Below are positions 14,877 through 22,551 of a stretch of DNA of 33,596 bases, one piece after another (position 1 is the stretch's first letter; each line of letters begins with the position of its first letter). This stretch comes from Anaerolineae bacterium. Its GTDB lineage: Bacteria; Chloroflexota; Anaerolineae; Aggregatilineales; Phototrophicaceae. The stretch is from NCBI GenBank assembly GCA_022842885.1, contig JALHOR010000061.1, positions 1 to 33,596 of the forward strand. Reading direction: 5' to 3'. The position numbers were made by a program, and so were the translations under genes. The notes below the pieces were generated by a model. The model made no database searches and was not told the DNA's origin. It worked only from the letters and a program-made list of their open reading frames with translations.

Positions 14877-15959
14877 TTAGAGCGTTTCCGGCGCGTGTTC
14901 AGGCACTTCGACAACTTTGCCTTCAGCGGCTCGTAACAATCTATCGCGTAGGGCAACGCCTAACCCATCGTCGTCTGGTTCGCGCACCAGAATAATATCC
15001 GACGGCATATCGTCTAAAGCGCGGATACCTGCAAATAAGCGGGCGGCATATTCAGCAACCGTTCTGCCTAAGAGGGCAATTTGGATATTCAGCCCTTCAA
15101 AATTCAGCACATCAGCATCCGGCGCTAGAATGCCGACAGTTTTGCCTTCGGTGATGTATTGGTCAGCAGTTTTTCGCATGGCAGTGATGACCACATCGGG
15201 TTTGCCACGGAATAACAGCAGTTCGGCATTGGGCGAATAATGCTTGATGAGGCTGCCGGGGGCGGGGGCGCTTTCGACATCGGCTGGCAAATACTGCGGA
15301 CGAAATGCTAGTGCCGGCACGATTGCCCGTAATTCTTCCAGCGAAACACCCCCCGGACGCAGCACCGTTGGCACAGGCGTCGTTAAATCTAAAATGGTGG
15401 ATTCAACGCCAATATCACTGTTGCCACCATCAATAATCACATCCACGCGCCCGTTCAAATCGCCGTAAACATGCGCGGCAGTTGTGGGCGAAGGACGCGA
15501 AAAACGATTGGCACTCGGCGCACCCACTGGCACACCGGCTTTTGCCAGCATCGCCAGCGCCACCGGATGCGCGGGCATCCGCACGGCTACTGTATTGCGT
15601 CCGGCGGTCACATTTAAAGGAATGGCGTCACTTTTTTTCAGTACCAGCGTCAGCGCCCCTGCCCAGAATTTCTCTGCTAGTTGATATGCCAATACCGGAA
15701 TTTCAATCGCAATTTGTTCCAGTTGTTCCAGCGCATGAATATGCACAATCACCGGGTCATTCGCCGGGCGTTCTTTGGCGGCGAAAATGCGTGCCACTGC
15801 ATCAGCATCCAGCGCATTCGCCCCCAAGCCATAAACAGTTTCGGTAGGGAATGCCACCAAGCCGCCTTCGCGCAAAATTTCGCCCGCCAATGCCAGCACT
15901 TGATGGTCAGGGTTGCGGCGGTCTACTTTGGCAACAAATGTATTTGCAGTGTACGTCAT
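14877..15959 (-). CDS. L-threonylcarbamoyladenylate synthase (Sua5 type)
   Basis: 360 residues in two domains. The N-terminal YrdC domain (to about 210) has GGLVAFPTETVYGLGANA, IFAAKERPANDP, the LTLVL strand, AVRMPAHPVAL and VPVGAPSANRFSRPSPTTAAHV, which bind ATP, bicarbonate and threonine. The C-terminal Sua5 domain begins after the linker APGSLIKHYSPNAELLLF, the regulatory loop typical of the long Sua5 form. The enzyme makes threonylcarbamoyl-AMP for the t6A modification at position 37 of ANN-decoding tRNAs, working with TsaD. The length (about 350) is normal for Sua5. The gene is transcribed away from dnaN and appears monocistronic. Confidence 0.94.
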   Translation of the reverse strand: MTYTANTFVAKVDRRNPDHQVLALAGEILREGGLVAFPTETVYGLGANALDADAVARIFAAKERPANDPVIVHIHALEQLEQIAIEIPVLAYQLAEKFWAGALTLVLKKSDAIPLNVTAGRNTVAVRMPAHPVALAMLAKAGVPVGAPSANRFSRPSPTTAAHVYGDLNGRVDVIIDGGNSDIGVESTILDLTTPVPTVLRPGGVSLEELRAIVPALAFRPQYLPADVESAPAPGSLIKHYSPNAELLLFRGKPDVVITAMRKTADQYITEGKTVGILAPDADVLNFEGLNIQIALLGRTVAEYAARLFAGIRALDDMPSDIILVREPDDDGLGVALRDRLLRAAEGKVVEVPEHAPETL

Positions 15960-16170
15960 GGGTTTCGCCTATAGTGAATTTTGCACTCTGATTCTACACC
16001 CATCAGCCAGCGCCGAAACCCCCATAATGCGGGGGATTTTCCCTATTAAACTTACATCATTTCTACATCTAAAATTCACAACTTTTAGACGAGTTTTTCA
16101 CAGGTGAGTTATATACTCAGCGTAACGTTTAAGGTAAACCGCTTCGAGAAATTTGTTCCACTCCCTGATT

Positions 16171-16208
16171 AAATCCCAGCCCTGACAACAGCCGGGATTT
16201 TTGCTTTT
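16171..16208 (+). terminator. Terminator-like hairpin with no gene before it
   Basis: AAATCCCAGC (16171-16180) pairs with GCCGGGATTT (16191-16200), one mismatch, followed by TTGCTTTT. The 210 bp before it (15960-16170) hold no ORF on the + strand, only a CCCCC/GGGGG hairpin (16019-16035), so it may end a small RNA. It also insulates dnaN from read-through. Confidence 0.55.
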
Positions 16209-16254
16209 AATGACCTTTTCCCTAATCATCCGTTCTGGTGCAAAAAATGAAATT

Positions 16255-16263
16255 TGTTATAAT
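16255..16263 (+). promoter_or_regulatory. Extended -10 promoter of dnaN
   Basis: TGTTATAAT, a perfect TATAAT with TGn extension, 139 bp before the dnaN ATG. No clear -35. Transcription from about 16270 would run straight into the 10-bp repeat array. The 15960-16401 gap otherwise contains only the hairpins noted and near-miss TTCACA motifs; I see no clear replication origin. Confidence 0.5.
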
Positions 16264-16267
16264 ATCT

Positions 16268-16315
16268 ATTTGGGATATCCGACTCATTTGGGATAATTTG
16301 GATTAATTTGGGATA
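16268..16315 (+). repeat. 10-bp direct repeats at the dnaN transcription start (operator candidate)
   Basis: ATTTGGGATA occurs at 16268-16277, 16286-16295 and 16306-16315, with a near copy ATTTGGATTA at 16296-16305. The last three are strictly head to tail. The 10-bp period keeps every unit on the same helical face, typical of cooperative protein binding just downstream of the -10 element. Confidence 0.65.
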
Positions 16316-16401
16316 TATGCCCATTTTTTGCCCTTCAAAATCTTTTTCAAAAGGCGATTTCCGCACATATGTTTCACAACTATACGAAATGAGGATGTAT
16401 T

Positions 16402-17526
16402 ATGATTATTAGTGTTTTGCAAGAGAATCTCTCCAAGGGCGTTAATATCGTCCAAAAAGCCGTCGAATCACGCCCGGCACTGCCTGTATTGGCGAACATT
16501 TTATTGGAAGCGGAAGACAGCCGTTTAAAGTTAGCCGCCACCAATTTGCAGATGAGCATTACCATGTGGATTGGCGCAAAAGTAGAAGTGCCGGGTTCGA
16601 TTACACTGCCTGCCAAAACCTTTTCCGATTTGGTGAGTCGCCTCTCGCCGGAGCGCGTGGATTTAAACCTAGATGCCCCTACTCACACGATTAGCATCAA
16701 ATGTGGCACGACGCAATCCAACATCAAAGGCATTGATGCTGATGAATTCCCACCCATCACCCACAGCGATGAGAATGGGATTGTCGTCAATGGAAAAACG
16801 TTGCGCGAGATGATTAACCAAACAGCGTTTGCTTCCGCCAAAGAAGACAGCCGCCCGATTTTGACGGGGGTTTATACCCAAATTGAAGGCGACACACTGA
16901 CAATGGCAGCCGCTGATGGCTATCGGTTAGCCGTCCGCACCGGCAAACTAGAATCACCCTTCCCCACGCGCACCGAAATGGTCATCCCTTCCAAAACACT
17001 CTTAGAAATTGCCCGCATCGCCGCTGATGACGAGGATGTGAACATTTCGCTGCCCGGCAAACGTGATATTGTTACCTTCCACATGACCAATGTGGATGTA
17101 TCGTCGCAGCTATTAGAAGGGCGTTTCCCCGATTTCCGGGCGATTATCCCGCGGGGTTATATCACGTCCACGACAATGTATACGTCTGACTTGCTGAAAA
17201 AATGCCAAACTGCTGAAATTTTCGCCCGTGATAGTGCTTTTGCTGGTCGTCTACATGTGAAACCCGCTGCTGCCCCCGGTGAACCCGGCGAAGTAATCAT
17301 CGCTGGCAAAAGCGCAGAACGTGGCAGCGCCGATAACCGCTTAGACGCGCACGTAGAAGGCGAATCACTGGATATTTCGTTCAATATCAAATATCTCATC
17401 GAAGTGCTAAATGTTATCAATGATGAGCGTGTCACCTTCCAGAGCAATGGCGCAGAAAACCCCGGTGTCATCCGTCCAGAAGGGCGCGAAGATTTTGTGC
17501 ATGTCATCATGCCGATGAGCCGCTAA
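16402..17526 (+). CDS. dnaN: DNA polymerase III beta subunit (sliding clamp)
   Basis: 374 residues with the three-domain clamp layout: start MIISVLQENLSKGVNIVQKAV, SRPALPVLANILLEA, VPGSITLPAKTFSDLVSRL, DADEFPPI, a central KEDSRPILTGVYTQ and ADGYRLAVRTGKL, LLEGRFPDF, and the C-terminal VIMPMSR that forms the partner-binding pocket. The dimeric ring encircles DNA and holds polymerase III, MutS, ligase and other clamp-binding proteins. GAGGATG precedes the ATG at normal spacing. It stands without dnaA or recF next to it, and the gene after it (17576) is unrelated. Its leader is long and carries the ordered repeats described separately. Confidence 0.97.
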   Translation: MIISVLQENLSKGVNIVQKAVESRPALPVLANILLEAEDSRLKLAATNLQMSITMWIGAKVEVPGSITLPAKTFSDLVSRLSPERVDLNLDAPTHTISIKCGTTQSNIKGIDADEFPPITHSDENGIVVNGKTLREMINQTAFASAKEDSRPILTGVYTQIEGDTLTMAAADGYRLAVRTGKLESPFPTRTEMVIPSKTLLEIARIAADDEDVNISLPGKRDIVTFHMTNVDVSSQLLEGRFPDFRAIIPRGYITSTTMYTSDLLKKCQTAEIFARDSAFAGRLHVKPAAAPGEPGEVIIAGKSAERGSADNRLDAHVEGESLDISFNIKYLIEVLNVINDERVTFQSNGAENPGVIRPEGREDFVHVIMPMSR

Positions 17527-17575
17527 CATCTAAAATTTATCGTCCAGACACGACTCATAATCAGGGCGAATCGCC

Positions 17576-18085
17576 GTGTTCGCCCAACATGATACCCTTA
17601 TGGTCTTATTACAACCACCATCCTCATCGAATCGCAAGCCCATCTATGCCCGGTCTGGATGGGAAATTCCGTGTGAGACGGAAAACCCATTTGAACCCGT
17701 CATTTTGCAAATTCAAAATCGAGAATTTGAACGTTGGATGACTTATCTGACATTGCGAACCCGCACACCGCATTTCTATAACTGTGTCGGCATGATTTTT
17801 GCAGCACGCCGAGCATGGATTGAAATTGACCATATTTACGATATATTGAGAGAAGACCAGTATCGCGCTATCGCTGCTGTTGAGGTTGAGGTGGGGGATG
17901 TAGTTCTATACAAAATCAATCAAAAGCCCACACATGTTGGGTTGATTATGCAAGTTGATCGTGTGAATCAGCATAATACACGAGTGATGAGTAAATTTGG
18001 CGCTCATTCTGAATTTTTCCATTTTCTTCATGCTGTGCCGCAATTTTGTGGGGAACCGGCAGAATATTGGACGGATAGACGATGA
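17576..18085 (+). CDS. NlpC/P60-like cysteine peptidase-fold protein (putative)
   Basis: 169 residues from a GTG start (an ATG at 17600 is an alternative). The central block HFYNCVGMIFAARRAWIEID has Cys70 at the start of a helix. EVGDVVLYKINQKPTHVGLIMQVD then gives strands with His120, and RVMSKFGAHSEFFHFLHAVP adds further histidines (149, 152). The Cys-helix, GDVVLY strand, HVG strand and SKFG order is that of the papain-like NlpC/P60 superfamily, near the DUF7689-type proteins. There is no signal peptide, so it would act in the cytoplasm or be exported another way. It is joined by a 4-bp overlap (ATGA) to the following gene. Confidence 0.6.
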   Translation: MFAQHDTLMVLLQPPSSSNRKPIYARSGWEIPCETENPFEPVILQIQNREFERWMTYLTLRTRTPHFYNCVGMIFAARRAWIEIDHIYDILREDQYRAIAAVEVEVGDVVLYKINQKPTHVGLIMQVDRVNQHNTRVMSKFGAHSEFFHFLHAVPQFCGEPAEYWTDRR

Positions 18086-18465
18086 CAACTTTGACAGAAT
18101 TAACATCATTTTTTGAAGATCATTTTTTTGCTGCCTACGTTAAGGCGGCGAATGGTTTTAGTGTTGTGCTGATAGCCCTTGAACAAAGCAATGAAGTCCA
18201 ACTACTTATCACGTTGCTAAAACAAGAATCATCCACGAGGGAAATGTTATTGACAAGGATGTCGAAACTCCTCTCTACAAACCCCAACCCAGAGTATGCC
18301 CATCCGTTGGATGAGGCAATCACAGCGTATTTATATGCCTTGAGTCAAGTTGATGAGAATCTAGCGCAGCAGGCAGCAACAGCAGTTTTAGCGACACCGC
18401 GCTTGTGGTGGGCAAACCGAATGGCAACGCATATCCAAGCACAACAACCGGAAACCATGCCGTGA
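18082..18465 (+). CDS. Helical protein coupled to the NlpC-like gene
   Basis: 127 residues, almost all helix by composition (ELTSFFEDHFFAAYVKAANGF, LLITLLKQES, MLLTRMSKLLS, DEAITAYLYALSQVDENLAQQAATAVL). The four-base ATGA overlap with the upstream stop shows translational coupling, so equal or dependent synthesis is expected. No known family is recognised. A small helical partner directly following a putative cysteine peptidase could be an inhibitor or immunity protein, but no toxin delivery marker is present. This is inference from arrangement only. Confidence 0.7.
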   Translation: MTTLTELTSFFEDHFFAAYVKAANGFSVVLIALEQSNEVQLLITLLKQESSTREMLLTRMSKLLSTNPNPEYAHPLDEAITAYLYALSQVDENLAQQAATAVLATPRLWWANRMATHIQAQQPETMP

Positions 18466-18546
18466 TGGGTACTGCGGGCTGAGTCAAAAAATCAACCTGC
18501 TTGGGGGTCACTCAGCGGAAAATTCGTCCTACATGCGTTGTTCAGT

Positions 18547-18828
18547 CTACCCATGCACTTCAAGCTGAATCATGACTTCATCATCTTCTTCAATTTGTTC
18601 GGCTTTGCGGACGCTGGCTTTGATAGGCACTAGATAGGTATCCTCTTTGGGGAATAGCGACGTTTGCCACGCGGTATTGCCAATCCGCACATGCACAGGA
18701 ATCACGCCCCAACCATAAGTCACGACGCTGGCTATGGCTTTCAAATCGTAGCACTGTTCCAGTGGCACCGTCACAAAAAACCAAGGGGCGGGTCCTTTCC
18801 AGAACCACACTTTGCCCGTAAATTCCAT
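18547..18828 (-). CDS. DUF1905 domain protein
   Basis: The 93-residue product from MEFTGKVWFWKGPAPWFFVT matches DUF1905: GWGVIPVHVRIGNTAWQTSLFP, then KEDTYLVPIKASVRKAEQI and EEDDEVMIQLEV. It is a small beta barrel of unknown function found alone or fused to a YdeI-like part. The frame is open for another 58 codons upstream, but that extension does not resemble the family, so I start at 18828. No good RBS is visible before it, so the start is uncertain. It is convergent with the preceding + strand gene. Confidence 0.8.
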   Translation of the reverse strand: MEFTGKVWFWKGPAPWFFVTVPLEQCYDLKAIASVVTYGWGVIPVHVRIGNTAWQTSLFPKEDTYLVPIKASVRKAEQIEEDDEVMIQLEVHG

Positions 18829-18979
18829 ATTGAGGAGCATAGGCAATACCTGATTGAAATAGCAACACAAAATATTTGAATGCCTCTCCATAATAGAACA
18901 TATTTGCGTAACCGTCAACTTGGCACAAAAAACCAAAAGTATTTTATGATCAAGAAAAATAGTGAAACGATGCTGCCCT

Positions 18980-19204
18980 ATGTCAAATTCAAGCAGTCCC
19001 ATCTATATCGAACCAGACATCGCCATGCTGTATAACAAGGCTGACCCAGAAATCCAGTTGAAAATACAGGCATTGATGCGCTTGTGGTTGGATGAAACCC
19101 ATCACACCGATACCGCAACATTACTGGCAATGATAGATAAACTGAGTGATAATGCTCAAGCACGCGGTTTGACCCCGGAAATTTTGGAGTCGATTCTTCG
19201 TTAG
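18980..19204 (+). CDS. Antitoxin-like small protein without visible toxin
   Basis: 74 residues from the ATG at 18980 (a GTG 18 bp upstream is less likely). The sequence runs IEPDIAMLYNKADPEIQLKI, LMRLWLDE, then MIDKLSDNAQARGLTPEILE and SILR. The Y-x-x-A-x-x-E-x-x-x-K-I start and the AxxRGLTPEILESIL end are typical of small antitoxin-like proteins that in cyanobacteria and Chloroflexota usually sit upstream of a PIN-domain toxin gene. No PIN gene follows: 19205-19407 has no ORF on this strand and only an AT-rich stretch. It could be an orphan antitoxin or a solitary remnant. Confidence 0.7.
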   Translation: MSNSSSPIYIEPDIAMLYNKADPEIQLKIQALMRLWLDETHHTDTATLLAMIDKLSDNAQARGLTPEILESILR

Positions 19205-19407
19205 CCATTAAGCATCTTTCGCCATCGGTTGAAAACACTATGGCTACATTTTGCAGAAACCGATAAATCGGTTATTTTCCCCCTCCGTTAAATCTTTTCT
19301 TCGTGTGTTTCGTGCCTTCGTGGTTCATTTTTTTGTTTCTGCGGTGATATTTTTCTCGTTTTATGCGATAATGCTGCCCCAATCTGCCACTAATTTTCAT
19401 ACACCCT

Positions 19408-21918
19408 ATGCCTACCAAACCAGAAATCATGAGTCCCGCCGGGTATTTCCCGCAGTTGCACGCCGCCATCGAAGCCGGTGCTGATTCCGTATATTTCGGG
19501 CTGAAGCATTTTACCGCCCGTGCGAGAGTTGGCTTCACGCTGACCGAACTGCCAGAGGCGATGCGAACCTTGCACAGTCGCGGCGTCAAAGGCTATGTGA
19601 CGTTTAATACGCTGGTGTTTGACCATGAACTGCATGAGGCGGTCAAGACGCTGGAACAAATTGCTCGTGCTGGCGTGGATGCCATCATTGTGCAAGATGT
19701 AGGCATGGCACAGTTGGCGCAGCATATCGCGCCCGATGTGGCGGTGCATGGCAGCACGCAAATGAGCATCACCAGCGCCGAAGGTGTTACATTGGCGCAG
19801 CGATTCGGCGTGAGCCGCGTGGTGTTGGCGCGGGAACTGTCGCTGGAAAATATGCGGGCTATCCGCGAACAGACTGATTGCGAACTGGAAATTTTTGTGC
19901 ATGGCGCGTTGTGCGTCTCGTATTCTGGTCAATGTTTCTCGTCAGAAGCATGGGGCGGACGCAGTGCCAATCGTGGGCAGTGCGCCCAAGCCTGCCGCTT
20001 GCCCTATGAACTCATCGTGGATGATGTGCTGACGCCGTTGGGGGATGCACGCTATTTGCTGTCACCGGGCGATTTATACGCGCTGCACCAAATCCCGGAA
20101 ATTGTCGAAATTGGCATTACCTCACTCAAAATTGAAGGGCGCTACAAAGACGAAAATTATGTCGCCCTCACCACCCGCGCTTATCGGCAAGCAGTGGATG
20201 CCGCGTGGGAACAGCGCCCTAATCCCATCACGCCGCACGAAGAAATTCAGCTTGAGCAGGTGTATTCCAGAGGCTTAGGCGCGTTTTTTATCGCGGGTAC
20301 CAATCATCAGACGGTTGTTTCTGGGCGCTCACCCCGCAATCGTGGCGTGTTGTGCGGCAAAGTGACCAAAGTTCAACCGGATTACGTCGTCATTGAACCA
20401 ACAGAAATTCATAGCATTGCGCCGCTGAAACCGGGCGATGGCATCGTGTTTGATGCTGCCGATTGGCGCAGCCCGGAAGTACAAGAAGAAGGCGGGCATA
20501 TTTATGAAATAACATCGGTGGGCAAACGGCTGGAATTACGCTTTGGCAACCGTGAAATTGATTTTGCACGGATTCGCCCCGGCGATTGGGTATGGCGCAG
20601 TTATGATAGCAGCGTGGAAAAAGCCGCCAAACCGTTCACCCGCGCCAATACGCCCGTGCATAAGCAACCCGTGAATGTGCATGTCGTCGCCAAAGAAGCA
20701 CATATTTTGGAACTCACTTGGACGTTAGCAAAAAATCCTGAAATTGCCGTCACGGTTAGTTCTGATGAGCCGCTGGTGAAGGCACAGAATCGCGCCCTCA
20801 CGGTCGAAAATTTGCAGCAGCAATTAGACCGCCTCGGCAATACGGCATATCGCTTGGAAGCCATCACCACCGATATTGACGGTAGCCCGTTTATTCCGGC
20901 ATCGCTCTTAAATCGGTTGCGCCAACAAGCGATTGAACAATTGGTGGCATTGCAAGCACAAGCGCCCGATGTTACCGTTCATAATCCCATCGCCACCTTA
21001 GAAACTGCGCTGGCAGATATTGACCGTCGGCAAGAAAACACAGCATCAAAAATTCATTTGCATTTGCTAGTTCGCACGCCTGAACAATTGGATGCGGCGA
21101 TTGCTATGACTCCTGCCAGCATCACGCTGGATTATCTCGAATTGTATGGCTTGCGTCCGTCAGTGGAAAAAATCAAAGACGCTGGAATTGTGGCGCGAGT
21201 TGCCAGTCCGCGCGTGTTAAAACCCCACGAACAGCGCGTCGTGAATTTTCTATTACGGCTGGATTGCCCGATTGTGGTGCGGTCTGGCGGCTTATTAGAA
21301 GCGTTGCAAGAACGGCATCAACACGCGCTCATCGGCGATTTTAGCCTGAATGTGGCGAATCAGCTTTCGGCGGATACGTATTTTAAATTGGGCATCGAGC
21401 GCATCACCCCCACGCATGATTTAAACGCTGACCAGATGAACCAATTGGCGCAGGCGCTCGGCGGCAGTCGCTTTGAAATAATCGCGTATCAGCATTTGCC
21501 TGTATTCCATACCGAACACTGCGTATTTTGCCGCTTTTTGTCTAAAGGCACGAGTTATCTCGATTGTGGGCAACCATGCGAGACGCACAAACTCGCTTTG
21601 CGCGATGGGCAAGGACGTGAGCATCCGGTGATGGCAGATGTAGGCTGCCGGAATACAGTGTTTGGCGCAGAAGCGCAAGTCGCCACGCGCCATCTTGACG
21701 CAATGCTAAAAAGTGGCATTGTGCATTATCGTTTGGAATTTGTACATGAATCGCCGGAAGATGTGCGTCGGATAACAGCGGCATTCCAAGATTATTTCGC
21801 CGGACGCATTATCGCTAACGAATTAGACCGCCGCCTGAAAAAAATCGCGCCGCAGGGCATCACCGAAGGCTCTCTATTCGTGCCAGAAGATTATCTCAAA
21901 GTTCCGGTGATGGGGTAG
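19408..21918 (+). CDS. U32 family protein, RlhA-like RNA hydroxylase candidate
   Basis: 836 residues. The N-terminal TIM-barrel begins MPTKPEIMSPAGYFPQLHAA, then GADSVYFGL. The U32 signature EIFVHGALCVSYSGQCFSS gives Cys169 and Cys176, followed by NRGQCAQACRLPY with Cys192/Cys196, ligands for the Fe-S cluster of this family. SLKIEGRYKDENYVA follows. The middle holds a DUF3656-like section (AGTNHQTVVSGRSPRNRGVL), and the C-terminal third has a second barrel-like part with HCVFCRFLSKGTSYLDCGQPCETHKLAL. Enzymes of this set hydroxylate RNA: RlhA acts on 23S C2501 and TrhP on tRNA U34. The length and DUF3656 section favour the RlhA type. No RBS is obvious. The 3' end is duplicated downstream of the next gene. 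Confidence 0.87.
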   Translation: MPTKPEIMSPAGYFPQLHAAIEAGADSVYFGLKHFTARARVGFTLTELPEAMRTLHSRGVKGYVTFNTLVFDHELHEAVKTLEQIARAGVDAIIVQDVGMAQLAQHIAPDVAVHGSTQMSITSAEGVTLAQRFGVSRVVLARELSLENMRAIREQTDCELEIFVHGALCVSYSGQCFSSEAWGGRSANRGQCAQACRLPYELIVDDVLTPLGDARYLLSPGDLYALHQIPEIVEIGITSLKIEGRYKDENYVALTTRAYRQAVDAAWEQRPNPITPHEEIQLEQVYSRGLGAFFIAGTNHQTVVSGRSPRNRGVLCGKVTKVQPDYVVIEPTEIHSIAPLKPGDGIVFDAADWRSPEVQEEGGHIYEITSVGKRLELRFGNREIDFARIRPGDWVWRSYDSSVEKAAKPFTRANTPVHKQPVNVHVVAKEAHILELTWTLAKNPEIAVTVSSDEPLVKAQNRALTVENLQQQLDRLGNTAYRLEAITTDIDGSPFIPASLLNRLRQQAIEQLVALQAQAPDVTVHNPIATLETALADIDRRQENTASKIHLHLLVRTPEQLDAAIAMTPASITLDYLELYGLRPSVEKIKDAGIVARVASPRVLKPHEQRVVNFLLRLDCPIVVRSGGLLEALQERHQHALIGDFSLNVANQLSADTYFKLGIERITPTHDLNADQMNQLAQALGGSRFEIIAYQHLPVFHTEHCVFCRFLSKGTSYLDCGQPCETHKLALRDGQGREHPVMADVGCRNTVFGAEAQVATRHLDAMLKSGIVHYRLEFVHESPEDVRRITAAFQDYFAGRIIANELDRRLKKIAPQGITEGSLFVPEDYLKVPVMG
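21888..21917 (+). repeat. Direct repeat, copy A (3' end of the U32 gene)
   Basis: Thirty bases covering the last codons and stop of the U32 gene. They recur at 22429-22458 with 28 of 30 positions identical (shared core tctcaaagttccggtgatg). The two copies bracket the response regulator gene. Confidence 0.85.
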
Positions 21919-21925
21919 TGTCGCT

Positions 21926-22020
21926 GGTTCAAAATTGAGAATTTTCAGGATTTGCCATATCAAACCCCTACAAAAATCGTGTTGGTGGGGGAATGGCGTG
22001 CCATGCCCAATTTTGGAAAT
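21926..22020. repeat. Degenerate member of the palindromic repeat family
   Basis: GGTTCAAAATTGAGAATTTT resembles the left flank of the MITE-like copies, and GGGAATGGCGTGCCATGCCC is a decayed central palindrome with ATGGC/GCCAT arms. It lies within the segment between the two U32-end repeats. Confidence 0.5.
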
Positions 22021-22023
22021 CCT

Positions 22024-22413
22024 TTACGCTTCTGATTTTTGCCGTAAAAAAATCTCTAATATGTTGTCTACGTGTTTTTTATCATAAGCTGTATCCAAAA
22101 ACATACGCGCACCAGCTTTCATCCCAGCCTCCATAGAGTTTGGATCCCATGATGTCATGGTGATGACAATAAAGCCGCAAATAGGGGTTAGGGCTTTATA
22201 CAACTCTACGAAATTCATCGTTGTTTGATTGACATCCATAATAACTATATCAGGATTTAAACTGGGACACGCCACAAGCGCGGCTCGATCTATATAAAAT
22301 TGTGCAATGAATTGAAATCGTTTATCAAATCGAACAGCATTCTCAAGTCTTTCCCCGTGACTAGGATAATCATCAACAAGGACAATCGTGAATCTCTCAG
22401 ATGATAACCCCAT
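22024..22413 (-). CDS. Single-domain response regulator, switch lysine missing
   Basis: 129 residues from the ATG at 22413, chosen because GGGAGG lies seven bases upstream. The longer frame has no RBS and crosses the direct repeat. The receiver fold is clear: VLVDDYPSH with acidic pair Asp14/Asp15, PDIVIMD with phosphoacceptor Asp60, FIVITMTSWD with the Thr/Ser, and GAGARMFLDTAY-like end (GARMFLDT at 101-108). The conserved Lys of the K-P motif is Thr108, which usually weakens phosphorylation-driven switching. No output domain, and no histidine kinase nearby. The DNA is AT-richer than the U32 gene before it. Confidence 0.83.
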   Translation of the reverse strand: MGLSSERFTIVLVDDYPSHGERLENAVRFDKRFQFIAQFYIDRAALVACPSLNPDIVIMDVNQTTMNFVELYKALTPICGFIVITMTSWDPNSMEAGMKAGARMFLDTAYDKKHVDNILEIFLRQKSEA

Positions 22414-22428
22414 AGTATGCCTCCCAAA

Positions 22429-22458
22429 AGATTTTCTCAAAGTTCCGGTGATGAGGTA
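22429..22458 (+). repeat. Direct repeat, copy B (second copy of the U32 gene 3' end)
   Basis: Matches copy A at 28 of 30 positions, in the same orientation, including the bases of the U32 stop region. Here it lies in the upstream region of the response regulator, outside any gene. The distance between copies is 541 bp. Confidence 0.85.
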
Positions 22459-22486
22459 AATCCAGCGTTATTATAATAACCCACAA

Positions 22487-22516
22487 CGCAAAAACCGGAG
22501 GCGTGCTGCCCCCGGC
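22487..22516 (-). terminator. Terminator hairpin for the 106-residue gene
   Basis: acgcaaaaaccggaggcgtg followed by ctgcccccgg is identical, base for base, to 24349-24378. Read on the reverse strand it is a GC-rich hairpin ending in GGTTTTTGCG. In this copy the outer arm on the right (CATTTG) has decayed. Confidence 0.65.
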
Positions 22517-22551
22517 ATTTGTGCTACTGCGCTTTAAACATCATGCATGAT

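Noticed and set aside
15960..16401. Possible replication origin upstream of dnaN
   Set aside because: TTCACA-type motifs occur (for example TTTTTCACA at about 16094-16102) but none is a full TTATNCACA DnaA box, there is no cluster, and dnaA is not adjacent.
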